Under the pieces are notes generated by a model. It ran no database searches and was not told the origin of the DNA. It worked only from the letters and a program-made list of their open reading frames with translations. A program made the position numbers and the translations under genes. 64,000 nucleotides of DNA. Origin: Aquilaria yunnanensis (Eukaryota > Streptophyta > Magnoliopsida > Malvales > Thymelaeaceae). Below, in pieces: positions 1 through 10,315 of this stretch (positions are counted from its first letter, which is position 1; each line of letters starts with the position of its first letter). The stretch spans positions 101,570,893 through 101,634,892 of the forward strand of contig CM077594.1 in assembly GCA_039654915.1 (NCBI GenBank), given 5' to 3'.

Positions 1-1190
1 ACTTAAGCATTATGTAACAATTACTTACCGCAACTTCTTCAGTCCGCTTGTTAACGTAATCCCCGCTATTTTTCTTATGAGTTTGCTGCATCACCTTGAA
101 CAATCCTGGGTCCCTCTTCTCCGGATCTTTATCACGCTACATTTGAAACGTAGTCACATTAATTGATTCTCCAAATAAAGTTACTTGAATTATGTGTAAA
201 AGATTATGATTATTTTACCATTTGTTCTCGGTGTTCAGTAATGGAAACCGAACCTCCTGCATATGTAGCATTGCATGCACCTGTGGAGTTAGATGACTCC
301 GATGATGAAGCTCGCATCGTCTTACCCCTTGCCGATCGCTAGTTAAACTCCGCGGTAACCCACCATGCTTCCATTTCTGCATACTGCGCGTCGGTCATAA
401 AAGATGCCCTTGCTCGCCGTTTCTCTGGATTCTTTTCTCGGCGGATGTCCCCCAGCGTATGTCGGTATTGACTAGCCACCAACATATGCCAGACGCGGTA
501 GGCCTCATTATGGTGGGCTGGATCCCACTCACATAATCCCTGCACGTTATTATTTATAAAAACTATATAGCGGATCTATAGATTCCAACATAGATGATAA
601 AGATGAAATAGTTATAACAAGTATCTAACCTCAAATACGCGCCACCACGCCTGAATATCTGCTGGACTCACGCTCGTCCAGTCATGATGTCCCCTGAAGT
701 GTGTGGTGAAGCATCTAGTGACCAACCTTGTTGCTCGTGATGGAAGGAAGCTACATGAAGTGGATGTTTCACAGAATTCATGAAATTAGTCTTACTGCGA
801 CTTCAGATACTACATGTTAAATAAACTAATTGGGTACAAGCGGGTGCATTACTTACGTGTTCCCGTGAGGTACTATCCGTAAACGAGCCTGCAGCGGGGC
901 TTGGGATACCGCGGACTGACCATGTGAACTCCCACCATCCGGTGACACTACAGGGGTCGGGTAGACCGACTACCACTACCACGTGTAGGACCAATGCGAA
1001 TACCACCTCTGGGAGGGTGAGGATGATGAACAGGTGTTTGTTCTGTTGATGGTTGTGCATCCGAATGATGGGAGTGCGATTGGCCTGCCCGATCATGTCT
1101 AGCTATTGGTTCTGCTAAAACTTCTTTCATTTGCTAAAATAGCCCTTTCCCTGGGCGATGTGTATATGTCGCATCTCCTTTAGGTGGCAT
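1..1190 (-). pseudogene. CACTA second-ORF protein (Transposase_24 / Ptta-En-Spm type), broken, partial
   Basis: Read on the minus strand from the ATG at 1190. A proline/histidine-rich first exon ends near 857 with a GTAAGT donor. A second segment (about 780-605) resembles the family core, with R-A-T-R-L-V-T-R-C-F-T-T-H-F and A-D-I-Q-A-W-W. The next segment (545-220) contains N-E-A-Y-R-V-W, M-T-D-A-Q-Y-A-E-M-E-A-W-W and A-G-G-S-V-S-I-T-E-H-R. The last visible exon (about 135-30) reads K-V-M-Q-Q-T-H-K-K followed by V-N-K-R-T-E-E-V-A and a GTAAGT donor, matching the conserved 'HxxK...VDxRxE' part of this family. In-frame TAG codons occur at 1134-1136 and 339-341. In the family this DNA-binding protein accompanies TNP2. 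The exon joints are inferred and one frame change is likely. Confidence 0.65.
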
Positions 1191-1373
1191 CTACATTATT
1201 ATGAAATCCCATACAAAATTTTACATAACGTACATTCAAACATTAAGATAAAACTTGCTCAATCATATTGTAGGCTTCAAGTTGAAGTTTCAGTTGCTCT
1301 TTACATATATATTAAAAGTTAATTACTAAACGAGAACATTACATAATACAATAACATATGCACGTTTACATTA

Positions 1374-1526
1374 TTATGAGTTTCCAAGTTCATCTGAATT
1401 TGATTTCTCTGATTCGCCACTATTAGTATCCCCTGATTCAAAATCATTTTCATCATCACTTCCTTCAAGGGACTCCTCATTGTCAAAGAAATCGTAATCT
1501 CCCAAAGTTTCATCCCTCAATGCCAT
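1374..1526 (-). pseudogene. C-terminal tail of CACTA TNP2 transposase, cut off by the retrotransposon
   Basis: Reading minus from 1526, the frame opens with M-A-L-R-D-E-T-L-G-D-Y-D-F-F and continues as an acidic, serine-rich tail to a TAA at 1374-1376. It continues in frame from the TNP2 segment that stops at 19997 on the other side of the LTR element. The shared 5-bp target duplication (ATGGC on this strand) supplies the joint. This shows that the two pieces were one coding exon before the insertion. Confidence 0.8.
1522..1526. repeat. Target site duplication GCCAT, left copy
   Basis: GCCAT at 1522-1526 immediately precedes the TG of the left LTR. The same five bases follow the CA of the right LTR at 19997-20001. 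Five-bp duplications are normal for LTR retrotransposons. Confidence 0.9.
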
Positions 1527-4500
1527 TGTGGCAACGTCGGGTTTTCTGGAGTCGCCACCAATCGGTTTACCTAGGTCGATTGGACACCTTAAAATTGGTC
1601 TACGAGAGTTCGGGGATCGGGAGTACGGTTACGCTAAAACAATTTTGTTATAGCGCCCAAAATTGGCACCTTAGTTGATTTTAATTTTGTTTTGCTTTGC
1701 TTTTAGAAAATATTCAGTTAATTTTCAAACTAGAAATTTTAACTGAATTAATTGGATGTGGCTTTTTAAATTAATTTATATAGAATTTGATACTTCCGAA
1801 CCATGGACTCTGCCGAGTCACCCGGACACGGAATTTGATGAAATTTTAAATAAATTAATCCATATCGTAAATATGGATTTTTATCTTTGTATTTTTTTAA
1901 TTTAATTAAAAAGTAGATATTTTCCAAACCGTAGATCCTGACGGATCATCCGGATATGGAAATTATTTTAAAAAGGTGAGCCAAAAAATAATTATTTAAT
2001 CAAAATTTCATTTATTTAATAATGAAACCAAAAATTTATGTATATTTCAAAAAAAATAAAAGAAAAGTCTTAATACTTTATTTGATAAAAGGTGAACAAA
2101 AAAAAAATAATTATTTAATCAAAGTTTTATTTAATAAAGGAAACAAAAATTGATATGTATATTTCAAAAATAAAAGAAAAGTTTTAATATTTTATTTGTT
2201 TTATTTTGTTTTAATGAAAGATTAACCAAAAATAATTATTTAATTAAGAAACCAAAAATTTATATGCATATTTTAAAAAATAAATAAAAGTTTTTGATAT
2301 TTATATATTTTATTTTTTTGTGTTCTTTTTTTATTGATAAAATAATTTTCTAATTTATAAGTCTAAAAATAAATTTAATTAATAAGTCTAAAATATTAAA
2401 AAAAATATTCTTTTTTGCTTGTTTATTTTTATTACCTTTATTTGAAATTATTTGGGTAAAATTTTATTTTGTTTAATAAAGGAAACAAAAAGTTATATCT
2501 TTTTATTATTTTGAAAGAAATAAGTAAAATATTACTGGATAAAAAAAATAAGTAAAATATTATCCCAAAGTATTTTCAATCAAAAAGTAAAATACTACTG
2601 AATAAAAATAAATAAGTAAAATATTATCCCAAAGTTTTTCAACCAAAAAGTAAAATATTACTGAATAAAAATAAATAAGTAAAATATTATCCCAAAGTTT
2701 TTCAATCAAAAAAGTAAAATATTACTAAATAAAAATAAATAAGTAAAATATTATCCCAAAGTTTTTCAATCAAAAAGTAAAATATTACTGAATTAAAATA
2801 AATAAGTAAAATATTATCCCAAAGTTTTTCTATCAAAAAGTAAAATATTACTGAATAAAAATAAACAAGTAAAATATTATCCCAAAGTTTTTCAATCAAA
2901 AAGTAAAATATTACTGAATAAAAATAAACAAGTAAAATATTATCCCAAAGTTTTTCAATAAAAAAAAGTAAAATATTACTGAATAGAAATAAATAAGTAA
3001 AATATTATCCCAAATTTTTTCAATCAAAAAGTAAAATATTACTAAATAAAATCCTGAAGTTTTTATATCCTTTTATTCTTTTTACTAAGAAAAAAACTAA
3101 AAAGTTATACTTAATAAATAAGTAATATATTGCTGGATAAAGAGATAAGTAAAATATTAGCCCAAAGTTTTTATTTTTTAATAATAAAAGAAAATTTATT
3201 TATATACTTTATGTAAAAAAAATATATTTTATATACTTTATTTAAAAAATATTTTCCAAGCCATGGATCCTGGCGGATCATTTGGACATGGAGTTTAATT
3301 TTTATTAATTAATTATTTAATTACTTATTAATTAAATCATAATTTTTATTGGATTTTTATTATTATTTTTCTTGAATTTTTAATTATTATTACTATAGAA
3401 ATATATTTAAAAACAGAATTGATTTTTGTTGTATTTTTAGAATTATTTAATTATGTTTTTTAAATAATTTTTAATAAAAAGAATAAAAACTTTAACTTTT
3501 TGTTCTCTTTAAAGAAATAATTAAAACATATGTTTCAAAATAATAAAAGATAATTGTCTTTAAAAAATGATTTTTCAATAGAATAAAGTTAATTATTCAC
3601 ATAAAAGAATCTTCTTTTAATTAGTTACTGTTTACTTATTTATTTATTTTTTATTATTAAATAAGTGAAATAAATTTTATCATAAAATAAAATTTTGGCA
3701 TAAAGGAAAATTAAATAAAGTAAAGTAAAGGGGAGGTTTTATTTTAGTTTAGACATAAAAAAAATGCATAAAATAACACATGTAAACATATAAAGGAATA
3801 TTAAAAGATAATAAATAAATAAATAAAGTGGGGCTTTTTGACCATCCACTTAAAAAAATAAATAATAAATGTTAGCAAATTTAATTAAATTAATTATTAA
3901 ACAACAATAATAAAAAGTTAGTCAAGTTAATTAAATTAATTAATTAACAACAATAATAAAAAGTTAGCCAAGTTAATTAAATTAATTAACAACAATAATA
4001 AAAAGTTAGTCAAGTTAATTAAATTAATTAATTAACAACAATAATAAAAAGTTAGTCAAGTTAATTAAATTAATTAATTAACAACAATAATAAAAAGTTA
4101 GTCAAGTTAATTAAATTAATTAATTAACAATAATAATAAAAAGTTAGCCAAGTTAATTAAATTAATTAACAACAATAATAAAAAGTTAGTCAAGTTAATT
4201 AAATTAATTAATTAACAACAATAATAAAAAGTTAGCCAAGTTAATTAAATTAATTATTAACAACAATAATAAAAGTTAGCAAAGTTAGTAAAGTTAGATG
4301 TTAATAACAATAAAAATAAAAGTTAGTAAGTTAGTTGAGGTAACAATAATAAGGTTAGTAGGTTAGTCATAATAATAATAATAATAAGGTTAGTCATAAT
4401 AATAATAAGGTTAGTAAGTTAGTTATAATAATAAATAATAATAAGGTTAGTCATAATAATAATAAGGTTAGTAAGTTAGTTATAATAATAACAATAAAAA

Positions 4501-5523
4501 GAAGGGTTAGTAATAATAACAATAATAAACAAATAAATAAACAAGTAAAAATTAAAAGGGTTATGAATCAATTCTGCAAGAACAAAATAAAAGATTAGTA
4601 ACCAAAGTGAAAGAAATTGAAAAGATAGAGGACAAAACAAGGGTTGTACCCTTTAAAAATTAATTTGAATATGCTGAAACAGAGGTGACGGACGCACGAA
4701 GCGCAGGGGCAGGGGGGAGGCGGAGTTGGACGGGGGGCGCGGTCAGGGGCACGGTGGTGAAGGCGCAGGGTAGCGAGGCGGAGGGCAAATCGGCGGGCGT
4801 GGGGCAGCGTGACAGAGTAAAAGAGAAGAGAGAGAAAGAGAAGGAAGAAGGAAGAAGATGGTCAATTCGTAAGGAAATAAAAGTTGGGAATTTCTGGGCA
4901 GAGGGAAGATAAGCTAGGGAATAAGGCTGTAATTTTACCTTTTTTTTTTAAACGGAGCTCTAAGCTTTCTTTCTATTTTTTTCTGTCTTCAGCACTGAAT
5001 TTAGGGGGGTATTTATAGAAGGAGCTTAGCTAAACTGTGGACGGATAAATTAATAAAAAATCTCAAACTTATCTTTTAAATTGGTAAAATGACAGTTTCA
5101 GTCCTTTACGTTACTCCAGCTCTGGATAAGCTCAGAAGCTTCTGATTTTGACAATTTTAACGTTTTCTGTCAATTTGGGCCAGAAACGTCCGTTTAGGCC
5201 CAAAATTGACGCGAAAAATTACCCAAGGCTCCTGAAACTTTCAGAATTTGTCAATTTTGTCCGAAACTTCTCAATTTTGTCATTTTTACCTCAAACTTTT
5301 AATTTTTTGTCATTTTTTTCTGAAATTTTATTTTTATTTCAAACACATACATATTCACACATATATTATTTTAAATCAAATCTTCTCAAAATAAAAATAT
5401 ATTTTAAACTAATTAACATAATTAAATTTTTTTAGCAATAATAATAATAATAATAATAATTTTTTTAATTAGTTTTTTTTTTTTAATTTAAAAAAAAAAG
5501 CTAGACGAAATTGGGTGTCAACA
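1527..5523 (-). repeat. 3' LTR (in element direction)
   Basis: This copy is 3997 bp and matches 16002-19996 along its whole length. It contains a ~63-bp tandem repeat at about 2570-3040 (unit containing CCCAAAGTTTTTCAAT), a ~45-bp repeat at about 3890-4260 (unit containing AAGTTAGTCAAGTTAATTAA), and a GC-rich stretch at 4685-4850. A minus-strand TATA-like TCTATAAATACCCCCC lies near 5005-5020. Short plus-strand reading frames inside it are conserved only because the LTR is duplicated and do not look like genes. Confidence 0.9.
5011..5018 (-). promoter_or_regulatory. TATA box of the LTR promoter, left copy
   Basis: The minus strand reads CTATAAAT followed by ACCCCCC, about 500 bp into the LTR in element direction. 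The same box occurs in the right LTR near 19484-19491. That copy would drive the full-length transcript. Confidence 0.5.
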
Positions 5524-5536
5524 GCTGCCCCCCTTT
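5524..5536 (-). other. Polypurine tract
   Basis: On the minus strand AAAGGGGGGCAGC abuts the start of the 3' LTR. This is the expected place and composition for the plus-strand primer of an LTR retrotransposon, and it fixes the element's orientation. Confidence 0.75.
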
Positions 5537-5689
5537 GCATGCTTCATGGGACATGATGTATGCAAAGTAGTTACCAAATTTCGTCCGGCTTAGCTAGGCA
5601 TTGAAACCTTTTCGCCGCCTAAATCCTGAGGTTAAGGAACTCTCCTTAGAACCCCGGCGATAGAAGCTCTCCTATCGTTGAAGGAAAAT

Positions 5690-6840
5690 TGATTGTTTCT
5701 GAGGCAAAGGTTCCATCCTTAAAACCTCGGATTGATTGATTGATTTCGAAGCAAAGGTTCCATCCTTAAAACCCCGATGATGAAAATTGATTGTTTTCGA
5801 GGCAAAGGTTCCATCCTTAAAACCCCGACGATAGGAGCAGTCCTACTGTTGATTGTTTTCGAGACAAAGGTTCCATCCTTAAAATCCCGACGATAGGAGC
5901 AGTCCTACCGTTGATTGTTTTCGAGACAAAGGTTCCATCCTTAAAATCCCGACGATAGGAAATTGATTATTTTCGAGGCAAAGGTTCCATCCTTAAAACC
6001 CCGATGATGAAAATTGATTGTTTTCGAGGCAAAGGTTCCATCCTTAAAACCCCGATGATGAAAATTGATTGTTTTCGAGGCAAAGGTTCTATCCTTAAAA
6101 CCCCAATGATGAAAATTGATTATTTTCGAGGCAAAGGTTCCATCCTTAAAACCCCGATGATGAAAATTGATTATTTTCGAGGCAAAGGTTCCATCCTTAA
6201 AACCCCGATGATGAAAATTGATTATTTTCGGGGCAAAGATTCCATCCTTAAAACCCCGGTGATGAAAATTGATTGTTTTCGAGGCAAAGGTTCCATCCTT
6301 ACAACCTCAGATTGATTGATTGATTTCGAGGCAAAGGTTCCATCCTTAAAACCTCGGATTGATTGATTGATGTCGAGGTAAAGGTTCCATCCTTAAAGCC
6401 TCGAATTGATTGATTGATGTCGAGGCAAAGGTTCCATCCTTAAAACCTCGGATCGATTGATTGATTTCGAGGCAAAAGGTTCCATCCTTAAAACCTCGGA
6501 TTGATTGATTGATGTCGAGGTAAAGGTTCCATCCTTAAAACCTCGAATTGATTGATTGATGTCGAGGCAAAGGTTCCATCCTTAAAACCTCGGATTGATA
6601 ATTGATCTCGAGGCAAAGGTTTCATCCTTAAAACCCCGGATTGATTGATTGATCTCGAGGCAAAGGTTCTATCCTTAAAACCTCGGATTGATAATTGATT
6701 GTTTTCGAGGCAAAGGTTCCATCCTTAAAACCTCGGATTGATAATTGATCTCGAGGCAAAGGTTTCATCCTTAAAACCCCGGATTGATTGATTGATCTCG
6801 AGGCAAAGGTTCCATCCTTAAAACCCCGATGATGAAAATT
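5690..6840. repeat. Tandem array of ~50-bp units near the element's 3' end
   Basis: About 20 units share a core GAGGCAAAGGTTCCATCC followed by TTAAAACCCC or TTAAAACCTCGG and a GATTGATTGATT-type spacer. Unit length is 51 bp at 6004-6315 and varies from about 49 to 58 bp elsewhere. The array lies between the purine tract and the cargo genes, the position where Tat-lineage elements are known to carry variable tandem repeats. Confidence 0.85.
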
Positions 6841-7390
6841 GATTTTGAGGCTAAGGAGCTTTCCTTAGGATCTCGAGCGAAATTTATATGAAAGCAATTG
6901 AAATTGGAATAATTTTCTTCGAAAGTGTGAATTTTCATAATAGGCGAGGCCAAAGAATTAGGCTTCGATAAAACGAGTGAATCTTGATGATGACAATAAC
7001 ACTGACAAATTATGTAAAGGGAACGGATGTTTAGAATCAATATCCAAGGTTCATCTAATATTTCCTTCAGTAAATATAGATTCGCTTGAGAGATATGTCA
7101 TCCAAATAAGGTTGAAGTTTAACTACCCCAAAATGTTATGCCTAGTAGACCTAATAGGATGCGTCTCAAGAGTAATAAAAATTACCCTTTACTCAGCCAT
7201 TCCAACCTAAAGGCATTGTCCCATGGTTTTAATATCAGCATGAACGAAATTATCTTATAAGATAAAGAAATTCCTTGAAAAGAAAAACTGAAACACGAAA
7301 GAAAATGCTGATAATAAAACTAAAGGACAAGAAAAACGGATCGGATCGCTTCTTCTTCCATAATACTTTAACAGGGTGAGTAGAGGACAA
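6841..7390. other. Non-coding interior of the retroelement
   Basis: Between the tandem array and the LOG pseudogene. Short frames exist on both strands but none shows a recognisable domain. Probably 3' flanking sequence that came with, or followed, the captured LOG copy. Confidence 0.4.
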
Positions 7391-8020
7391 TTATGGGATC
7401 AAACTGGTCGGGAAAGACTGTCGTGTCCAGTCTATCTGAATCATCGCTGGATCTTGTTTAGGAACAAAAACTTGCATTTTATCTAGCAATTCTTCAACAG
7501 TTGTTACAGATATCAAAATTCACCATGCTGCCTCAGGGATAAACTTCTGCTTCACAGCACGATTCATAAAAAATAATAGACCTGCGAAGAAATAGTTAAC
7601 ATTTAACAGCCCAATGGGTTTTTGATGCAAATTAAGTTGGGCCATGGAAGCGATTTGGAAGACTTCTCCTAATGTGCCAAAGCCACCTGGTAGAGCGATA
7701 AAAGCATCAGCATTAAAAAGCATTTGTAACAAGCGCTCTTGCAGATTTTTAATCACTAGCTCTTCTCCAATCGTGCCCCCAGAAACCGATTTCAGAGATG
7801 CAGGGATAATACCCAGAACCTGGCTTCCTCCTAAAGATGCTGCTGATGCTACAGCTCCCATTAATCCGACACTACCTCCTCCATAAACTAAGTGTATTTT
7901 TCGCTCAGCTAATACATTACCCAAATGGTTGGGTGCCTTTAAGTACTATTCATATTTTTCAGAAAAAGCTCCAGAAAATACACAAATACTTCGGGGTTTA
8001 CGAGTGGAGGTTTTCTCCAT
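7391..8020 (-). pseudogene. LOG: Captured LONELY GUY (LOG) cytokinin riboside 5'-monophosphate phosphoribohydrolase, intronless, two nonsense codons
   Basis: LOG enzymes release active cytokinin bases from nucleotide precursors in the cytosol. From the ATG at 8020 one frame of 210 codons runs to a TAA at 7391-7393. It shows R-S-I-C-V-F-S-G near the N-terminus, the V-Y-G-G-G-S-V-G-L-M-G nucleotide-binding segment, and the family signature P-G-G-F-G-T-L-G-E (normally PGGxGTxxE). Q-K-P-I-G-L-L-N-V and a C-terminal T-V-E-E-L-L-D-K-M-Q follow. The length is normal for the family. Plant LOG genes have several introns and none is present here, which suggests capture through an RNA copy. In-frame stops at codon 25 (7946-7948) and codon 167 (7520-7522, where arginine is usual) make it a pseudogene. 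The signature glutamate and GGxGT loop survive. It has its own TATA box 41 bp upstream. Confidence 0.88.
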
Positions 8021-8060
8021 TCATATCCTTACCCATGTGAGAAAAGAAGAAAAGAGGATA

Positions 8061-8070
8061 TATTTATAGA
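8061..8070 (-). promoter_or_regulatory. TATA box upstream of the LOG pseudogene
   Basis: The minus strand reads TCTATAAATA, 41 bp upstream of the LOG ATG. The wider context CATCTCTATAAATA is close to CATCACTATAAAT upstream of the first cysteine-rich ORF, suggesting a shared promoter module. Confidence 0.5.
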
Positions 8071-8124
8071 GATGAAAAGATAAAGTAATAATTTTATTCT
8101 TAAGAGTGAATACATTATTGTCAG

Positions 8125-8665
8125 CTATACACAGTAGTCACGACTATGGATCAGGTCAGGAGTGGGTACATTGTCGTCAAAAGAGGAGAAAATTTTCAAA
8201 AGCAACTAGCATATACAGTAGTCGCGACTGTAGCTTACGTCAGGAGTAGGTACGTGATTGTTGGAAGAGAAGGGAAATTTTAAAAAGTGGCAGCTATATA
8301 CAGTAATCATAACTGTATCTCATGTCAGGAGTGGATACATTATCGCCAAAGGAGAAGGAAAATTTCAAAAGCGACAGCTAGCATGTACAGTATCGTGACT
8401 ATGGCTCATGTCAGGAGTGGATACATTATCGCCGAAAGGGGAGGAAAATTTCAAAAGCGACAGCTAGCACGTACAGTAATCGTGACTTTGGTTCACGTCA
8501 GGAGTGGATACATTATTACCAAAATGGGAGGAAAATTTCAAAAGCGACAGCTAGCACGTACAGTAATCGTGACTTTGGTTCACGTCAGGAGTGGATACAT
8601 TATTACCAAAAGGGGAGGAAAATTTCAAAAACGACAGCTAGCACGTACAGTAATCGTGACTTTGA
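8125..8665. repeat. Promoter-proximal tandem repeat, about 7 units of 82-88 bp
   Basis: Units contain GTACAGTAATCGTGACT, then a T/C-rich linker, then CACGTCAGGAGTGGATAC and an A/G-rich AGGAAAATTTCAAAAGCGAC stretch. Unit spacing by the ACAGTA landmark is 82 to 88 bp. On the minus strand the later units carry CCTGACGTGA and others CCTGACATG, resembling TGACG-type bZIP sites. Single degenerate copies of the same unit precede the first two cysteine-rich ORFs (about 9360-9440 and 10180-10270). Only the LOG promoter has the amplified array. Confidence 0.75.
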
Positions 8666-8712
8666 TCCTCGTCTTCCACTGGCTTTGCGTCCAGTAATGG
8701 CTTCAATGCTTT

Positions 8713-9261
8713 CTATGAATCGGTGATTTGCATCTCATCTAGCTTTCTCACAAACTGGCAAACAGGGTCGTTTAGGGTTAGATTCCCAAGACTGTAACGA
8801 TCTCGTTCTTTTTGGAAAATTATCCATAATCCAACAACCTCAAATTGCACTATTCCGCAAGAATGCGCTTCAAGAACCTCTCGAATATCTTCTAGAGATT
8901 CCTTACGCAAGCCATTCTTAATGAATCTTATTCTATCATTACGATTTCTGGTGATCACTCCTGGAGAACGACATTTATTGCCGCAAATCCACCATCCACA
9001 ATTATGACAAACGCCTAGCCTCTTTGCTCTTCTTTTTTTGGCATAAGCGCTTTTACCAAAGCCGGGCATACGGGGAAAGAACGCTTCTGGAATTTCACCA
9101 GCTGAACGAACCTTAGCTTCAATTAGCCACCGCACATTATCAGGAATGCCTTTGTGCATAAATACTCTGAATCGTTCACATCTAGCTTGATAAATCTTTT
9201 TAAGAACATTTATTGGGAAGGAAGGAAAATACTTTCGTAGGGCGGAAAGAGAAGACTCCAT
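8713..9261 (-). CDS. Cysteine-rich basic protein, copy A (resembles flexivirus nucleic-acid-binding CRP)
   Basis: An open frame of 182 codons with no interruption. Residues 1-60 are helical-looking. Residues 73-81 form a basic run Y-A-K-K-R-R-A-K-R, followed by C85, C88, C93 and C97 (C-x2-C-x4-C-x3-C) and then R-S-P-G. A charged C-terminal half follows with N-D-P-V-C-Q-F-V-R-K-L near the end. A basic 'YA(K/R)(K/R)RRA' run directly before a Cys4-type finger and a nearby glycine is the hallmark of the small cysteine-rich nucleic-acid-binding proteins of carlaviruses and relatives. That assignment is by pattern recognition only; the cysteine spacing here is shorter than the carlavirus form. It could instead be a retroelement-specific ORF. 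It is one of three tandem copies and has a TATA box 60 bp upstream. Confidence 0.6.
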   Translation of the reverse strand: MESSLSALRKYFPSFPINVLKKIYQARCERFRVFMHKGIPDNVRWLIEAKVRSAGEIPEAFFPRMPGFGKSAYAKKRRAKRLGVCHNCGWWICGNKCRSPGVITRNRNDRIRFIKNGLRKESLEDIREVLEAHSCGIVQFEVVGLWIIFQKERDRYSLGNLTLNDPVCQFVRKLDEMQITDS

Positions 9262-9320
9262 TGATAAAGGAGGTAAAGAAAGAAATTAGTGATTGTAGGA
9301 AACGAAAATAACTAACACAT

Positions 9321-9330
9321 ATTTATAGTG
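9321..9330 (-). promoter_or_regulatory. TATA box upstream of CRP-like copy A
   Basis: The minus strand reads CACTATAAAT, 60 bp upstream of the ATG at 9261. The same decamer precedes copy B, and a close variant precedes LOG. Confidence 0.5.
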
Positions 9331-9477
9331 ATGAAAGAGATAATGCGTTAATTACACTTACAGAAGCAAGTACATTATTGTCAAAAGAAAAGACAAATGA
9401 CAGCTTATATGTACAGCAATCATGACTGTGGCTCTCATCTTCCACTAGTTTATGTCTAGTAACGGCTTCAATGCCTT

Positions 9478-10026
9478 CTATAAGTCGGGGATTTGCTTCC
9501 CATCCAGTTTTCTCACAAACTGGCAAACAGGGTCATTAAAAGTTAGATTTCCAAGACTGTAACGATCCTGTTCTTTACGGAAAGTCCACCATAAATCCAT
9601 AATTTCCCATTGCACTATTTCACAAGAATGTGTTTCAAAAGTTAATAGGATATCATCCAAAGATTCCTTACGCAGGCCATTCTTGATGAATTTTCTTTTA
9701 TCTTCATGATTTCTGGAGATGTATCCTAAAGAGCGACATTTAGTATTACAATTCCATCGTCCACATTTATGACAGACACCTAGCCTCTTTGCTCTTCGCT
9801 TTTTGGCATAAACGCTTTTACCAAAGCCGGGCATACGGGGAAAGAACGCTTCTGGAACTTCACCAGCTGAACGAACCTTAGCTTCAATTAGCCACCGCAC
9901 ATTATCAGGAATGCCTTTGTGCATAAATAGTCTGAATAGTTCACATCTAGCTTGATAAATCTTTTTAAGAACATTTATTGGAAGGGAAGGAAAGTATTTT
10001 CGCAGTGCAGAAAGAGTAGAATCCAT
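9478..10026 (-). CDS. Cysteine-rich basic protein, copy B (resembles flexivirus nucleic-acid-binding CRP)
   Basis: A second intact 182-codon frame, same length as copy A and collinear with it without indels. The basic run at 73-81 and the four cysteines at 85, 88, 93 and 97 are kept (C-H-K-C-G-R-W-N-C-N-T-K-C). The N-terminal 85 residues are very similar to copy A, while residues 95-150 vary more. The tail N-D-P-V-C-Q-F-V-R-K-L is kept. Duplicated non-coding flanks on both sides show that a whole cassette was copied, not just the ORF. Any function in nucleic-acid binding is inferred from the motif. Confidence 0.6.
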   Translation of the reverse strand: MDSTLSALRKYFPSLPINVLKKIYQARCELFRLFMHKGIPDNVRWLIEAKVRSAGEVPEAFFPRMPGFGKSVYAKKRRAKRLGVCHKCGRWNCNTKCRSLGYISRNHEDKRKFIKNGLRKESLDDILLTFETHSCEIVQWEIMDLWWTFRKEQDRYSLGNLTFNDPVCQFVRKLDGKQIPDL

Positions 10027-10146
10027 TGATGAGAGAAGAATTTGAGAGAAGAGGGAAATGAATCAGTTATTGTAGGAGACTGGAATAACCGACTTTAGAA
10101 GTCACGGGGTATCTTATCCGCTGGTTAATCAGAAGGAAGAACACGC

Positions 10147-10156
10147 ATTTATAGTG
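10147..10156 (-). promoter_or_regulatory. TATA box upstream of CRP-like copy B
   Basis: The minus strand reads CACTATAAAT, 121 bp upstream of the ATG at 10026. Copy C has the matching upstream region but an altered sequence at this point (about 10985-10995), so its TATA box appears lost. Confidence 0.4.
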
Positions 10157-10315
10157 ATAAAAAGGGATAACTTGTCGATTACACTTAGGGGAGCATGTAC
10201 ATCTGTCAAAAGAAAATGGAAACTTTTCCAAATATAACAAACTGTATGTACAGTAATTGTGACTGTGACTCACATCTTCCACTGGCTTTACGTCTAGTAA
10301 CGGCATTAACGGCTT

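Noticed and set aside
2702..2899. Periodic hydrophobic ORFs in the LTRs (also 17176-17373)
   Set aside because: Products of the 63-bp LTR tandem repeat.
4685..4912. 75-codon ORF conserved in both LTRs (also 19159-19386)
   Set aside because: Conservation follows from LTR identity; composition is just GC-rich and it runs against the element's transcription.
6004..6315. 103-codon plus-strand ORF with 17-residue repeats
   Set aside because: An artefact of the 51-bp tandem repeat; no family resemblance.
5690..6840. Regular short repeats that might suggest a CRISPR array
   Set aside because: Units are nearly contiguous, spacers are not unique, and the setting is a plant retrotransposon; it is an ordinary tandem repeat.
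7391..8020. LOG frame as a functional host gene
   Set aside because: It is intronless, has two nonsense codons and sits inside the retroelement between the LTRs.
8287..8697. 136-codon plus-strand ORF with a repeated R-S-G-Y-I-I motif
   Set aside because: It only translates the 85-bp tandem repeat; the period is close to a multiple of three and the other strand holds the cargo promoters.
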